Assembly: GCF_019430945.1 (NCBI RefSeq)
Contig: NZ_JAHYCB010000007.1
Location: 391,143-455,142 of the forward strand
DNA length: 64,000 nucleotides
Direction of reading: 5' to 3'
DNA from: Neorhizobium populisoli
GTDB lineage: Bacteria; Pseudomonadota; Alphaproteobacteria; Rhizobiales; Rhizobiaceae
The position numbers and the translations under genes were made by a program. Every line of letters starts with the position of its first letter. Position 1 is the stretch's first letter. The notes below the pieces were generated by a model, which searched no databases, had not been told where the DNA came from, and worked only from the letters and a program-made list of their open reading frames with translations. Shown one piece after another: positions 24,012 through 33,002 of this stretch.

Positions 24012-25973
24012 ATGAGCGACCTCAGCAGCTTCTCCGCCACGGTTTCCGCAACGACCCGCGACAGCGTGCTGGTCGTCACCATCGACAATGCGCCCGTTAA
24101 CGCGACCTCTGTGGATGTCCGTAGCGGCCTTGAAAAGGCGCTTACCCACGCTGAAACCGCTACCGATGTGCTCGGCGTCGTCATCACCGGCGCCGGCAAG
24201 ACCTTCATCGGAGGCGCCGATATCAACGAATTCGGCAAGCCGGCCATGGAGCCGACCTTGCCGGCCGTCATCGAAAAGATCGAGAACCTCTCCAAGCCTG
24301 TCGTCGCGGCACTGAATGGCGCAGCCCTCGGCGGCGGGCTGGAGGTGGCACTTGCCTGCCATCATCGCATCGCCTCCCCGTCCGCGCAGCTCGGCCTGCC
24401 GGAGGTCAAACTCGGCATCGTCCCCGGCGCCGGGGGCACGCAGCGCCTGCCGCGACTGATCGGCATCGCCGCCGCATTGGAACTCGTCACATCGGGGCGC
24501 GTGGCTAAGGCTGACGAAGCCCTTAAACTTGGCATTGTCGATGAGATCGCCAAGGACGATCTCGTCGGTGCAGCCGTATCGGCAGTGCAGAATCTCGCCG
24601 GCACACCGCTCCGTCGCACCGGCGCGTTGAGTATTGCGCCGGCAGATCCGGCTGAAATCGAAACCGCAGCAGCCAAAATCCTCGCCAAAGCGCGTGGCCA
24701 AAAGGCTCCCGCTGAAGCGGTACGGCTGGTCACCACTTCCACTCGGCCTTTTGCCGAAGGCCTTGCGGACGAACGCGCGACCTTCATCGCCCTTCGCGAC
24801 AGCCGCGAGGCGGCAGCACTGCGTCATGTCTTTTTCGCCGAACGGGAATCTTCCAAGGTCGAGGGGCTGGAAGGCATCGAGGCACGCCTCGTCAGCACGA
24901 TCGGTATTTGCGGCCTCGGCCTGATGGGCAGCGGCATCGCGGTTGCTGCGCTTGGTGCCGGCTATTCCGTCATCGCCCTCGACCAGACACCGGAAGCTGC
25001 CGAAAAAGGCCGTGAACGTATCATCGGTCTGCTGGAGCGCAACCTCGCCTCCGGTCGCCTCGACCAAGCTAGCTTCGACGCGCAGAAAGCCCGGCTGTCG
25101 GTCACTGCATCAGATGCCGATCTTGCGCCTTGTGATCTCGTCATCGAAGCCGTTTTCGACGATCTCGCCGTCAAGGCCGACCTTTTCCAGCGCCTAGACA
25201 AAGTCATCCGCCCGAATGCCATCTTGGCGACCAATACCAGCTACCTGAATCCGGACGAGATCGCCGCTGCGACCGCCCACCCGGAACGGGTGCTCGGCCT
25301 GCATTTCTTCTCCCCGGCCCATGTCATGCGCCTTCTCGAAGTCGTCCGCTGCGCAAAGACCGCACCGGATGTGCTGGCCACCGGGCTTGCCGTTGCCAAA
25401 AAGCTGAGAAAGCTGCCGGTGGTCACGGGCGTCACCGAGGGTTTTATCGGCAACCGCATCTTCTCCGCCTATCGCCGCGAGGCGGAATTCCTTTTGGAAG
25501 ACGGTGCCCTGCCGCACGAGATCGACGCGGCCTTGGAAGACTACGGTTTTCCGATGGGCCTGTTTGCCGTCTACGACATGGCCGGCCTCGAAATCGCCTG
25601 GGCCCGCCGCAAACGGCAGGCCGCAACCCGCGATCCCGCCGCCCGTTATGTCGAGATCGCCGATACGCTTTGCGAAACCGGCCGGCTTGGCCAGAAGGCC
25701 GGCCGCGGCTGGTATTTCTATCCGGAAGGCAAGCGGACCATCGATCCGGAGGTGACCGCAATCATCGAAGCCGCCCGCGCGAAAAAGGGCATCGCCCCGC
25801 GCAGCTTCTCGAAAGACGAAATCCAGGATCGCATGCTGAAAGCGATGGCTACGGAAGGCGAGGCGTTGCTTGCCGAACACGTCGCTACGCGGCCCGGCGA
25901 TATCGATCTTGTGATGATCAATGGCTATGGTTTTCCGGCCCACAAAGGCGGACCGATGTTCGCACGCGACTGA
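24012..25973 (+). CDS. Enoyl-CoA hydratase/3-hydroxyacyl-CoA dehydrogenase fusion
   Basis: A 653-residue fusion of a crotonase domain (about 1-270) and an NAD-dependent 3-hydroxyacyl-CoA dehydrogenase (about 290-650), the same order as FadB/FadJ alpha subunits but shorter. Hydratase motifs are ITGAGKTFIGGADINEFG near residue 58, GGGLEVALACHHRIA near 104 and a full PEVKLGIVPGAGGTQRLPR near 127 with the glutamate that the upstream crotonase lacks. The dehydrogenase Rossmann motif GLGLMGSGIAVAALGAG starts near 301, with NTSYLNPDEIAAAT and FFSPAHVMRLLEVV later. It ends the operon and would perform hydration plus oxidation of the ring-derived CoA ester. No partner thiolase gene is seen in the window. 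Confidence 0.92.
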   Translation: MSDLSSFSATVSATTRDSVLVVTIDNAPVNATSVDVRSGLEKALTHAETATDVLGVVITGAGKTFIGGADINEFGKPAMEPTLPAVIEKIENLSKPVVAALNGAALGGGLEVALACHHRIASPSAQLGLPEVKLGIVPGAGGTQRLPRLIGIAAALELVTSGRVAKADEALKLGIVDEIAKDDLVGAAVSAVQNLAGTPLRRTGALSIAPADPAEIETAAAKILAKARGQKAPAEAVRLVTTSTRPFAEGLADERATFIALRDSREAAALRHVFFAERESSKVEGLEGIEARLVSTIGICGLGLMGSGIAVAALGAGYSVIALDQTPEAAEKGRERIIGLLERNLASGRLDQASFDAQKARLSVTASDADLAPCDLVIEAVFDDLAVKADLFQRLDKVIRPNAILATNTSYLNPDEIAAATAHPERVLGLHFFSPAHVMRLLEVVRCAKTAPDVLATGLAVAKKLRKLPVVTGVTEGFIGNRIFSAYRREAEFLLEDGALPHEIDAALEDYGFPMGLFAVYDMAGLEIAWARRKRQAATRDPAARYVEIADTLCETGRLGQKAGRGWYFYPEGKRTIDPEVTAIIEAARAKKGIAPRSFSKDEIQDRMLKAMATEGEALLAEHVATRPGDIDLVMINGYGFPAHKGGPMFARD

Positions 25974-26099
25974 CGAACATCAGTCCACATTTGAGATAAC
26001 ATATTGGAAAATATCGTGTTACCCTACCGGCCAGCGTCGGCGGGTTGACTGTCGTTTCCAGCGTTTTTGCCCGTCGAAAAGAGTTTCGCTCATTTGATC

Positions 26100-26117
26100 A
26101 AACATGCTTGCATGTTT
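26100..26117. promoter_or_regulatory. Perfect dyad AAACATGC-TT-GCATGTTT
   Basis: Two perfect 8-bp arms are separated by two bases and lie about 190 bp upstream of the binding-protein start. A second short palindrome, TTTGATCAAA, abuts it on the left. It is most simply an operator for a dimeric regulator, and no such regulator gene lies adjacent. Confidence 0.45.
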
Positions 26118-26212
26118 TATGAAAACGCATATTCTTTCCTCAAGCCTCGATAGTAGGCACGTTTTACAACGATGGGAACGCTGCAATGTCTTCACTCCGT
26201 GAGCATTCTCCA

Positions 26213-26242
26213 GATAGATATTTTAAATTTAAAATATCTATC
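26213..26242. promoter_or_regulatory. 30-bp perfect AT-rich palindrome upstream of ABC operon
   Basis: Every base from 26213 to 26242 pairs with its partner: the left half begins GATAGATATTTTAAA and the right half is its exact reverse complement. Its right edge is 50 bp before the ATG at 26293, so it would lie in the 5' leader or promoter. There is no following T-run and no loop, which favours a protein-binding operator over a terminator. Confidence 0.55.
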
Positions 26243-26292
26243 CTTCCGTTGTCCGCATTCTCTTTTCCCTGTGGCACGCTTAGGAGATCATG

Positions 26293-27906
26293 ATGTCTAT
26301 TTCATTTTCCGCATTCAAACGCAGGCTGTTGCTGGGCACTATGGCCGTGGCACTTGCAGTTCCCCTCTCTGCGCCGCTGGCCACCACCGTGCGGGCCGCG
26401 GACTTCAAGTTCGCCGGCCCGCTCGACGCTTACACGCTCGATCCACACGCGGTTTCCAACACGCTGATCTTCGCGGTTCTGGCCAACGTCTACGAGCCGC
26501 TGGTTCGTCGTAACGCCGAACAGAAAATCGAGGCGGCACTTGCCACCGAATGGAAACAGGTGGACGGCACGACCTGGGAATTCACCCTGCGTCAGGGCGT
26601 GAAATTCTCGAACGGCAATCTGTTCAATGCCGACGACGTGATCTTCTCGCTGACCCGCGGCCAGGCCGGCGGCATCAAGGCAAACCTCAATTCGATCTCC
26701 TCCGTCGAAAAAGTCGATGATTACAAGGTCCGCTTCAAGACCCGCGCCGTCAACCCGATCCTGCCGAACCAGCTGACCAACTGGCTGATCATGGACAAGG
26801 AATGGGCCGAGGCGAACAATGCCACGGCGCCGGGCGCCGCCAACAACGCCACCGAAACTTTTGCCAATCGCAACGCCATGGGCACCGGCCCCTACGTCAT
26901 CAAGGAACGCGATCCGGGCGTGAAGACGGTTTTCGCGACCAATCCGGGCTGGTGGGACAAGAAGACCGGCAATGTCGACAACGCCACGTTCTTCGTGATC
27001 GCCAACCCCTCGACCCGCGTTTCGGCGCTGATCTCCGGCGAAGTCGACATGATCGACGGCGTGCCGCCGCAGGATGCGGAACGCATCGAAGCCGATCCGA
27101 AGCTGCACATGCAGGCCGGTCCCGACCTGCGCACCATCTATCTGCAACCGGACCTCGCACGCGACAACCTGATCTTCGGCAGCGAAAAGACCAAGAACCC
27201 TTTCAGGGAATTGAAGGTCCGCCAGGCGATGGAACTGGCAATCGATACGGGCGCGATCCAGAAGCGCGTCATGCGCAACTTCTCGGTTCCGGTCGGCCTG
27301 CCGATCGGCAAGGAGGTCAACGGTTTCGATGCGGCCCTCGGCGCGCCGGTGAAGCCGGATGTCGACAAGGCCAAGGCGCTGATGAAGGAAGCCGGCTACG
27401 AAAACGGCTTCTCGGTGACGCTGGACTGCACCAACGACCGTTTCATGAACGATGAGGCGACCTGCCTGGCCGTTGCCGCCTCACTTGCCCGCATCAACGT
27501 CAAGGTCGAGCCGCGCGCCCAACCGACCGCCAAGTGGGCGACTCAGGTCAATCCGCCGGAATACAATACCAGCTTCTCCATGCTGGGTTATTCTCCGAAC
27601 ACCTATGATGCGCACATCTTCCTGACCTCGATCGCCGCCACCCGTGACCCGAAAACCGGCCTCGGCGCCTTCAATATCGGCGGTTATTCCAACCCGGAGG
27701 TCGACAAGCTGATCGACGCCATTGGCAAGGAAACCGACCAGGCTAAGCGCACCGGCATGATCACCGACGCGTTCAAGCTGATCAAGGCGGATGTCGGCTT
27801 CATCCCGCTTCACCAGCTCAACATTCTCTGGGGCGTGAAGGACAACGTCACGGTCGTGCAGCCCGCCGACCTCGCCTACCCGCTCCGCTATTTCACGGTG
27901 AAGTAA
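26293..27906 (+). CDS. Peptide/nickel-type ABC transporter substrate-binding protein
   Basis: A 537-residue family 5 periplasmic binding protein (DppA/OppA-like). A signal peptide covers about residues 1-36 (FKRRLLLGTMAVALAVPLSAPLA, cut after VRA). The fold motifs YEPLVRRNAEQKIEAALATEW and WEFTLRQGVKFSNGNLFNADDVIFSLTR near residue 90-125 are typical. ATG 26293 is chosen over the adjacent ATG 26290 because GGAG is spaced six bases from it. The stop overlaps the following deacylase start (TAATG). It heads a seven-gene importer operon; the ligand is likely a dipeptide or an N-acyl amino acid, given the two M20 peptidases downstream. Confidence 0.92.
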   Translation: MSISFSAFKRRLLLGTMAVALAVPLSAPLATTVRAADFKFAGPLDAYTLDPHAVSNTLIFAVLANVYEPLVRRNAEQKIEAALATEWKQVDGTTWEFTLRQGVKFSNGNLFNADDVIFSLTRGQAGGIKANLNSISSVEKVDDYKVRFKTRAVNPILPNQLTNWLIMDKEWAEANNATAPGAANNATETFANRNAMGTGPYVIKERDPGVKTVFATNPGWWDKKTGNVDNATFFVIANPSTRVSALISGEVDMIDGVPPQDAERIEADPKLHMQAGPDLRTIYLQPDLARDNLIFGSEKTKNPFRELKVRQAMELAIDTGAIQKRVMRNFSVPVGLPIGKEVNGFDAALGAPVKPDVDKAKALMKEAGYENGFSVTLDCTNDRFMNDEATCLAVAASLARINVKVEPRAQPTAKWATQVNPPEYNTSFSMLGYSPNTYDAHIFLTSIAATRDPKTGLGAFNIGGYSNPEVDKLIDAIGKETDQAKRTGMITDAFKLIKADVGFIPLHQLNILWGVKDNVTVVQPADLAYPLRYFTVK

Positions 27907-29060
27907 TGACGATCCGGGCAGACATCACGAAACAGCTCGCCGGCCTGGTTTCCTTTCCGACGGTGAGTGCCGTTTCGAACCTCGACCTGATCAAGTATGT
28001 CGAAGAGCAGGCCGCCCCCTATGGGGGGCGTGTACGCCACTTCCACAATCCGGAAGGCGACAAGGCCAATATCCTCGTCACCATCGGCCCGGAAACCGCC
28101 GGTGGCATCATCTTCAGCGGCCACACGGATGTGGTGCCGACAGAAGGCCAGGCCTGGACGGGCGATCCGTGGACGCTGCGCGAGGCAAACGGCAGGTTGA
28201 TCGGCCGCGGCGCGACCGACATGAAGGGCTTCCTCGCCTGCTGTCTCGCGGCCGCACCCGGCATCGCGAAGAAAAATCTCAAGAAGCCGATCCATCTCGC
28301 CTTTTCCTATGACGAGGAAGTCGGCTGTACCGGCGTCGGCTCAATGGCCGAATGGGTCGGCAAGAGTGATCTGAAGCCACGCCTCGCCGTCATCGGCGAA
28401 GCAACCAGCATGGATATGATCGCGGCCCATAAGGGCGGCCTGATCGGTTGGTGCCGCATCAAAGGCAAGCCGGGGCATTCGTCCCAGCCGGACCGTTATG
28501 TCAACGCAGTCATGGTGGCCGGCGATATGATCGCCGAGATCAACCGCATCCGCGAAGACATGCGCAACGGCCCGCAATTCGAAGGCCTCGATCCACCATA
28601 TTCGACAACCCAGGTCACGGTCATCAAGGGCGGCCTGCACGGCAACATCGTCGCGGAAAGCTGCGAATTTTTCTGGGAAATGCGCCTCATTCCCGGCCAG
28701 GACACGTCCGTGGTCTTGGAGCGCATGAAGCGTTTTGCCGCCGAGAAGCTTGAGCCGGCCATGAAGGCGATCGATCCATCCTGCGGCATCGTGTTCGATG
28801 TGCTGGCCGGCATTCCGGGCCTGAAGCCCAATAACGATCCGGCACTCGACGCGGAACTGCTTGGTCTTCTCGGCCGCTCCGAGCCGCGCTATGTTTCCTA
28901 CGGCACGGAAGCGGGCATCTTCCAGATCGCCGGCGTTCCCTCGGTCGTCATCGGCCCGGGCGATATCGCCGACGCGCACCAGCCGGACGAATCGGTGGCG
29001 ATTTCCGAACTGGAGAAATGCACTGCCTTCCTTGACCAGCTCGGTGACACCTGTTGCTGA
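27906..29060 (+). CDS. ArgE/DapE-type M20 family deacylase
   Basis: A 384-residue zinc hydrolase of the M20 family, closest by motif to acetylornithine deacetylase. Metal-site motifs are IFSGHTDVVPTEGQ (His, residues about 65-78), RGATDMKGFLACCLAA (bridging Asp) and SYDEEVGCTG (Glu pair); a dimerisation domain lies about 180-290 (HKGGLIGWCRIKGKPGHSSQP). No signal peptide, so it acts in the cytoplasm on imported material. Being inserted between the binding protein and the permease genes, with a one-base overlap, makes a role in arginine biosynthesis unlikely; it probably cleaves an N-acyl or amide-linked amino acid taken up by this importer. Confidence 0.88.
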   Translation: MTIRADITKQLAGLVSFPTVSAVSNLDLIKYVEEQAAPYGGRVRHFHNPEGDKANILVTIGPETAGGIIFSGHTDVVPTEGQAWTGDPWTLREANGRLIGRGATDMKGFLACCLAAAPGIAKKNLKKPIHLAFSYDEEVGCTGVGSMAEWVGKSDLKPRLAVIGEATSMDMIAAHKGGLIGWCRIKGKPGHSSQPDRYVNAVMVAGDMIAEINRIREDMRNGPQFEGLDPPYSTTQVTVIKGGLHGNIVAESCEFFWEMRLIPGQDTSVVLERMKRFAAEKLEPAMKAIDPSCGIVFDVLAGIPGLKPNNDPALDAELLGLLGRSEPRYVSYGTEAGIFQIAGVPSVVIGPGDIADAHQPDESVAISELEKCTAFLDQLGDTCC

Positions 29061-29099
29061 GGATTGGGCCGCTGACATTTTGGCTGCTGAGGATCTGAA

Positions 29100-30071
29100 G
29101 TGCTGAATTATGCCGCATCCCGGATCGTGCAGACGGTCATCGTCCTGCTCGTGATCAGCTTCATCGCCTTCCTGCTTGTCGCCAATATCGGCGACCCGCT
29201 GGCGGCTCTCCTATCGGCCGACGCGACCGTCAACGAACGCATGGAACTGGTCGCGCGGCTCGGCCTCGACCAGCCGATCGGCACGCGCTTCCTGCATTTC
29301 CTTACAAACCTGCTGCAAGGCGATTTCGGTCTCTCCTACCGCACGCAGGATCCGGTGGCGAAACTCATCATCGAGCGCATGCCGGCAACAGTCGAACTGG
29401 CCTTCGTCAGCCTGCTGATCACCATTGCGATCGGCGTTCCGGCTGGCATCTATTGCGGCGTCAACCCGAACTCGCTGTTCGGCCGGTTCATCATGCTGAT
29501 CTCGACGGCCGGCATTACGCTGCCGAACTTCGTTGTCGGCCTGCTGCTGATCGCTGTCTTTTCCGTGCAGTTGGGCTTGTTACCGTCCTTCGGCCGCGGC
29601 GATGTGGTCAAGCTCGGCTTCTGGAGCACCGGTCTTCTGTCCGTTTCCGGTTGGCGGGCAATCATCCTGCCGGCGGCGACGCTCTCAACCTTCCAGGTCG
29701 CCTTCATCATCCGCATGCTGCGAACCCAGCTGATGGAAGTCGGTATGAGTGAGCATATCCGCTTCGCCCGCGCCCGCGGCCTGTCGGAAGCCCGCATCTG
29801 GTATGTTTATGCGATCAAGAACACGCTTCTGCCGGTCATCACCATGCTCGGCCTTCAGCTCGGCAATATCATCGCCTTCTCGGTGGTGACGGAAAACGTC
29901 TTTGCCTGGCCGGGCCTCGGCTCGCTTTTCCTGCAATCGATCCAGGCGGCCGATATCCCGGTCATCGCCATCTACCTGATCTTCGTCGGACTGGTTTTCA
30001 TGGTCATCAATCTCGTCGTCGAGCTGCTTTATCCGCTGATCGACGCCCGCGTGTTGAGGAGGCAATCATGA
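29100..30071 (+). CDS. DppB-type ABC transporter permease
   Basis: A 323-residue inner-membrane permease of the peptide importer family. Six hydrophobic segments are evident, starting with IVQTVIVLLVISFIAFLLV, and the EAA loop HIRFARARGLSEARIWYVYAIKNTLLP lies at about 218-244. Translation starts at GTG 29100, six bases after TGAGGA. Its end overlaps the next permease by four bases (ATGA, 30068-30071). Confidence 0.92.
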   Translation: MLNYAASRIVQTVIVLLVISFIAFLLVANIGDPLAALLSADATVNERMELVARLGLDQPIGTRFLHFLTNLLQGDFGLSYRTQDPVAKLIIERMPATVELAFVSLLITIAIGVPAGIYCGVNPNSLFGRFIMLISTAGITLPNFVVGLLLIAVFSVQLGLLPSFGRGDVVKLGFWSTGLLSVSGWRAIILPAATLSTFQVAFIIRMLRTQLMEVGMSEHIRFARARGLSEARIWYVYAIKNTLLPVITMLGLQLGNIIAFSVVTENVFAWPGLGSLFLQSIQAADIPVIAIYLIFVGLVFMVINLVVELLYPLIDARVLRRQS

Positions 30072-31003
30072 CGCCCCTCGTGAGCACTCCTGCCGCCCGC
30101 CGAAGCCGCTTTTCCAACCTGCGGCGCGCCATGCTGAAGGCACCCGGCGCCACGCTTTGCGCCTTGACCATCTTCGCGATGTTCGTCTACGCCTTCGTGG
30201 TGCCGCTGTTTTCGCAGAACCCGTTCGAGTTTGCCGGCATGTCGGTTCTGGACTCGTTCATTCCACCCATGTGGATGACCGACGGTGTTCCGGACTTCCC
30301 CCTCGGAACCGACGACCAGGGCCGCAACTTGTTCACCGCCATGGCCTATGGCATGCGCACGTCGATCATCGTCGGCTTCCTGTCGGTCATGATCGGTCTG
30401 GTGCTTGGCGGCAGCCTCGGCCTGATCGCCGGCTTCGTCGGCGGCAAGGTGGATGCCTTCATCATGCGGCTTGCCGACGTGCAGCTTGCTTATCCGGCTC
30501 TGCTGCTCGCGATGATCATCGACGGCGCGGCCCGCGCCGCCCTCGGCGCCGAGCGCAGCGTCACCACCGCCATCACCATCGTAGTCCTGTCGATCGGTAT
30601 CGCCTTCTGGGTCCAATATGCCCGCACGATCCGCTCGTCGGTAATGATCGAGCGCGATCAGGACTATGTCTCGGCCGCCCGCATCACCGGCCGCAGCAAT
30701 CTGTCGATCATCGTCCTGCATATCCTGCCGAACGTCATGGCGCCGGTTCTGGTCATCGCCACGATCAATCTCGGCATCGCCATCATCACCGAAGCAACGC
30801 TTTCCTTCCTCGGCATCGGCATTCCGGTCACCTCGCCGTCGCTCGGCACGCTGATCCGCAACGGCAACAACTTCCTGCAGTCCGGCGAATGGTGGATTTC
30901 CGTCTGGCCCTGCCTCGTGCTCGTCCTCTTCGTCGTCTCGGTCAACATCCTTGGCGACCACTTGCGTGACGTCTACAATCCGAGACTGAAGGGCCGCTCA
31001 TGA
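30068..31003 (+). CDS. DppC-type ABC transporter permease
   Basis: A 311-residue second permease of the peptide importer. An N-terminal cytoplasmic stretch precedes the first membrane helix (GATLCALTIFAMFVYAFVVPLF); PLGTDDQGRNLFTAMAYGMRTSI near residue 77 is the family hallmark, and the EAA loop DYVSAARITGRSNLSIIVLHILPN lies near 198-221. It is coupled by four-base overlaps to both neighbours, so permeases and ATPases are made in step. Confidence 0.92.
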   Translation: MTPLVSTPAARRSRFSNLRRAMLKAPGATLCALTIFAMFVYAFVVPLFSQNPFEFAGMSVLDSFIPPMWMTDGVPDFPLGTDDQGRNLFTAMAYGMRTSIIVGFLSVMIGLVLGGSLGLIAGFVGGKVDAFIMRLADVQLAYPALLLAMIIDGAARAALGAERSVTTAITIVVLSIGIAFWVQYARTIRSSVMIERDQDYVSAARITGRSNLSIIVLHILPNVMAPVLVIATINLGIAIITEATLSFLGIGIPVTSPSLGTLIRNGNNFLQSGEWWISVWPCLVLVLFVVSVNILGDHLRDVYNPRLKGRS

Positions 31004-31980
31004 CCTCTCCGCTTCTCGACGTCCGCGATCTCACCGTCACCATCAACCGCGATGCCGGCATGGTCACCGCACTCGACAAGGTCTCCTTCCACGTCAATCC
31101 CGGCGAAGTGCTCGGCATCGTCGGCGAATCCGGCGCCGGCAAATCCATCACCGGTGCGGCGATCATCGACCTCCTCGTACCGCCCCTCAAGCGCACCGGC
31201 GGCACGATCACGCTTGCGGGCGAACGGCTCGACACTCTTTCGCCGAAGGCGATGCGTGCGGTGCGCGGCGGCAAGATCGGCTTCATCTTCCAGGACCCGA
31301 TGACCAGCCTCAATCCGGTCATCACCATCGGCCGGCAGCTTTGCGACACGATCGAGGCACATCTGAAGATCGGCGGCGACAGAGCAAAGAAAAAGGCGCT
31401 GGAATGGATCGAAAGGGTCGGCCTGCCGAACCCGGACGTGCAGTTCAAGCGTTATCCGCACCAGCTTTCCGGCGGCATGCGCCAACGCATTGTCATCGCT
31501 CTCGCCCTCTGCGCCAATCCGGCGCTGGTTATTGCCGACGAACCGACCACCGCTCTCGACGTTTCGGTCCAAGCACATATTCTGCAACTGATGCGCGACC
31601 TGCATCGCGAGAGCAGGACGAGCATGATGCTGATCACCCACGATCTCGGCGTCATCGCCAAGATGGCGGATCGCGTCGCGGTGCTCTATGCCGGCCGCGT
31701 CGCGGAAATCAGCCTCGTCGGCGAACTCTTCAACGCGCCGAAGCATCCCTATACCCGCGGCCTGATCCGCGCGACGCCGATGCCCTCGCCTGATGGCAAT
31801 GTCCGCCTCGACCAGATTCCCGGCGCCATGCCGGGCCTTGGCAAGACACCGCCCGGCTGCGCCTTCAATCCCCGCTGCTTCAAAGCCGAGGGCGACTGTT
31901 GCGTGACCATTCCGCCTCTGACCGCCCGGGAAAGCGCCGCGTTTTCCTGTTTCCACCCGCTGGAAAAGGAGGTCGCATGA
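31000..31980 (+). CDS. DppD-type ABC transporter ATP-binding protein
   Basis: A 326-residue ATPase. Walker A is GESGAGKS near residue 44, the signature is LSGGMRQR near 157, Walker B is ALVIADEPTTALD near 172, and the oligopeptide-type C-terminal extension contains the cysteine cluster GCAFNPRCFKAEGDC that binds iron-sulfur or structural metal in this family. It pairs with the DppF-type ATPase that starts in its last codons. Confidence 0.93.
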   Translation: MTSPLLDVRDLTVTINRDAGMVTALDKVSFHVNPGEVLGIVGESGAGKSITGAAIIDLLVPPLKRTGGTITLAGERLDTLSPKAMRAVRGGKIGFIFQDPMTSLNPVITIGRQLCDTIEAHLKIGGDRAKKKALEWIERVGLPNPDVQFKRYPHQLSGGMRQRIVIALALCANPALVIADEPTTALDVSVQAHILQLMRDLHRESRTSMMLITHDLGVIAKMADRVAVLYAGRVAEISLVGELFNAPKHPYTRGLIRATPMPSPDGNVRLDQIPGAMPGLGKTPPGCAFNPRCFKAEGDCCVTIPPLTARESAAFSCFHPLEKEVA

Positions 31981-32984
31981 GCGCCCAGGATTTCCTCACC
32001 CTCACCGGTGTCAGCAAGGTCTATCGTCGCGGCCAAAGCCTTCTGGAGCGATTGAAGAAGACCGATGCGGGCGGCACCAAGGCCGTCAGCGACGTCAGCC
32101 TGATGATCCGCCATGGCGAAACGGTCGGCCTCGTCGGTGAAAGCGGTTGTGGCAAGTCCACGCTTGCCCGCCTTGTTTCCGGCCTGATGGCACCGACCTC
32201 CGGCGAGATCGTCTTCCGCAAGGACAAGACCGGCAGGACGCCGCGCCTGCAGATGATCTTTCAGGACCCGTATTCGTCGCTCAATGGTCGCTGGACGATC
32301 GAGGACATCATCGCCGAGCCGATCAAGGTGCACAAACTGCGCAAAGGTCGCGCCGCGATCCGCGCCCGCGTCGATGAATTGCTGGTCCAGGTCGGCCTAT
32401 CGCCCGCCGATGCGGAAAAATATCCGCAGGAATTTTCCGGCGGCCAGCGTCAGCGTATCTGTATCGCCCGGGCTCTCGCCGGCGAACCGGAATTTCTGAT
32501 CCTCGACGAGCCGACCTCGGCGCTCGATGTTTCGGTCCAGGCGCAGATCCTCAATCTCCTGCGCGATCTTCAGAAAAACCTGCATCTCACCAGCCTGTTC
32601 ATCACCCACAATCTCTCGGTCGTGCGGATCATGGCGGACCGGATCGGCGTCATGTATCTCGGCGAACTGGTCGAGGAAGCGCCTTCCGAAGAGTTGTTCC
32701 GCCGCCCGCGCCACCCCTATACGCGCCTGCTGATCGATGCGGCACCGGACATGGATACCGACGACCGCTCGTTGCACCCGATCGCCGGCGAACTGCCCAA
32801 CCCGGCTTTTCCACCTTCCGGCTGTCGTTTCCACACCCGCTGTCCTTTCGCCAAGGACGTCTGCCGCAGCACGGCACCGCCACAGAAGATGACGGATGCC
32901 GGCGGCCTGTACCGCTGCCATTTCGATCTTGACCTTTCGAATACTTCGACCGTCCCGGCGCTTGCCAAAATGAAGACCGCCTGA
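31977..32984 (+). CDS. DppF-type ABC transporter ATP-binding protein
   Basis: A 335-residue ATPase. Walker A GESGCGKST lies near residue 57, the signature FSGGQRQR near 152, Walker B EFLILDEPTSALD near 168, and the C-terminal GCRFHTRCPFAKDVC motif near 282. ATG 31977 has AAGGAGG directly upstream and overlaps the DppD stop by four bases; the longer frame from 31899 runs inside DppD. It completes the ATPase dimer of the importer. Confidence 0.93.
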   Translation: MSAQDFLTLTGVSKVYRRGQSLLERLKKTDAGGTKAVSDVSLMIRHGETVGLVGESGCGKSTLARLVSGLMAPTSGEIVFRKDKTGRTPRLQMIFQDPYSSLNGRWTIEDIIAEPIKVHKLRKGRAAIRARVDELLVQVGLSPADAEKYPQEFSGGQRQRICIARALAGEPEFLILDEPTSALDVSVQAQILNLLRDLQKNLHLTSLFITHNLSVVRIMADRIGVMYLGELVEEAPSEELFRRPRHPYTRLLIDAAPDMDTDDRSLHPIAGELPNPAFPPSGCRFHTRCPFAKDVCRSTAPPQKMTDAGGLYRCHFDLDLSNTSTVPALAKMKTA

Positions 32985-33002
32985 AATCTGAAGGATGCCC
33001 CG

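Larger units (their letters stand above)
25974..26292. promoter_or_regulatory. 319-bp upstream region of the peptide-type ABC operon
   Basis: No gene is seen. The region becomes strongly AT-rich and contains three dyads: TTTGATCAAA (26093-26102), the overlapping AAACATGC/GCATGTTT repeat (26100-26117) and a perfect 30-bp palindrome (26213-26242). A ribosome site GGAG at 26283-26286 closes it. It looks like a heavily regulated promoter. Confidence 0.55.

Noticed and set aside
23574..25067. A 497-codon minus-strand open frame opposite the Rid and fused beta-oxidation genes
   Set aside because: It is antisense to two well-supported genes, has no recognisable domain, and long shadow frames are expected in GC-rich coding DNA.
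27906..29060. Arginine-biosynthesis ArgE
   Set aside because: The metal-site motifs fit the ArgE/DapE family, but its place inside an importer operon makes a catabolic deacylase more likely than a biosynthetic enzyme.
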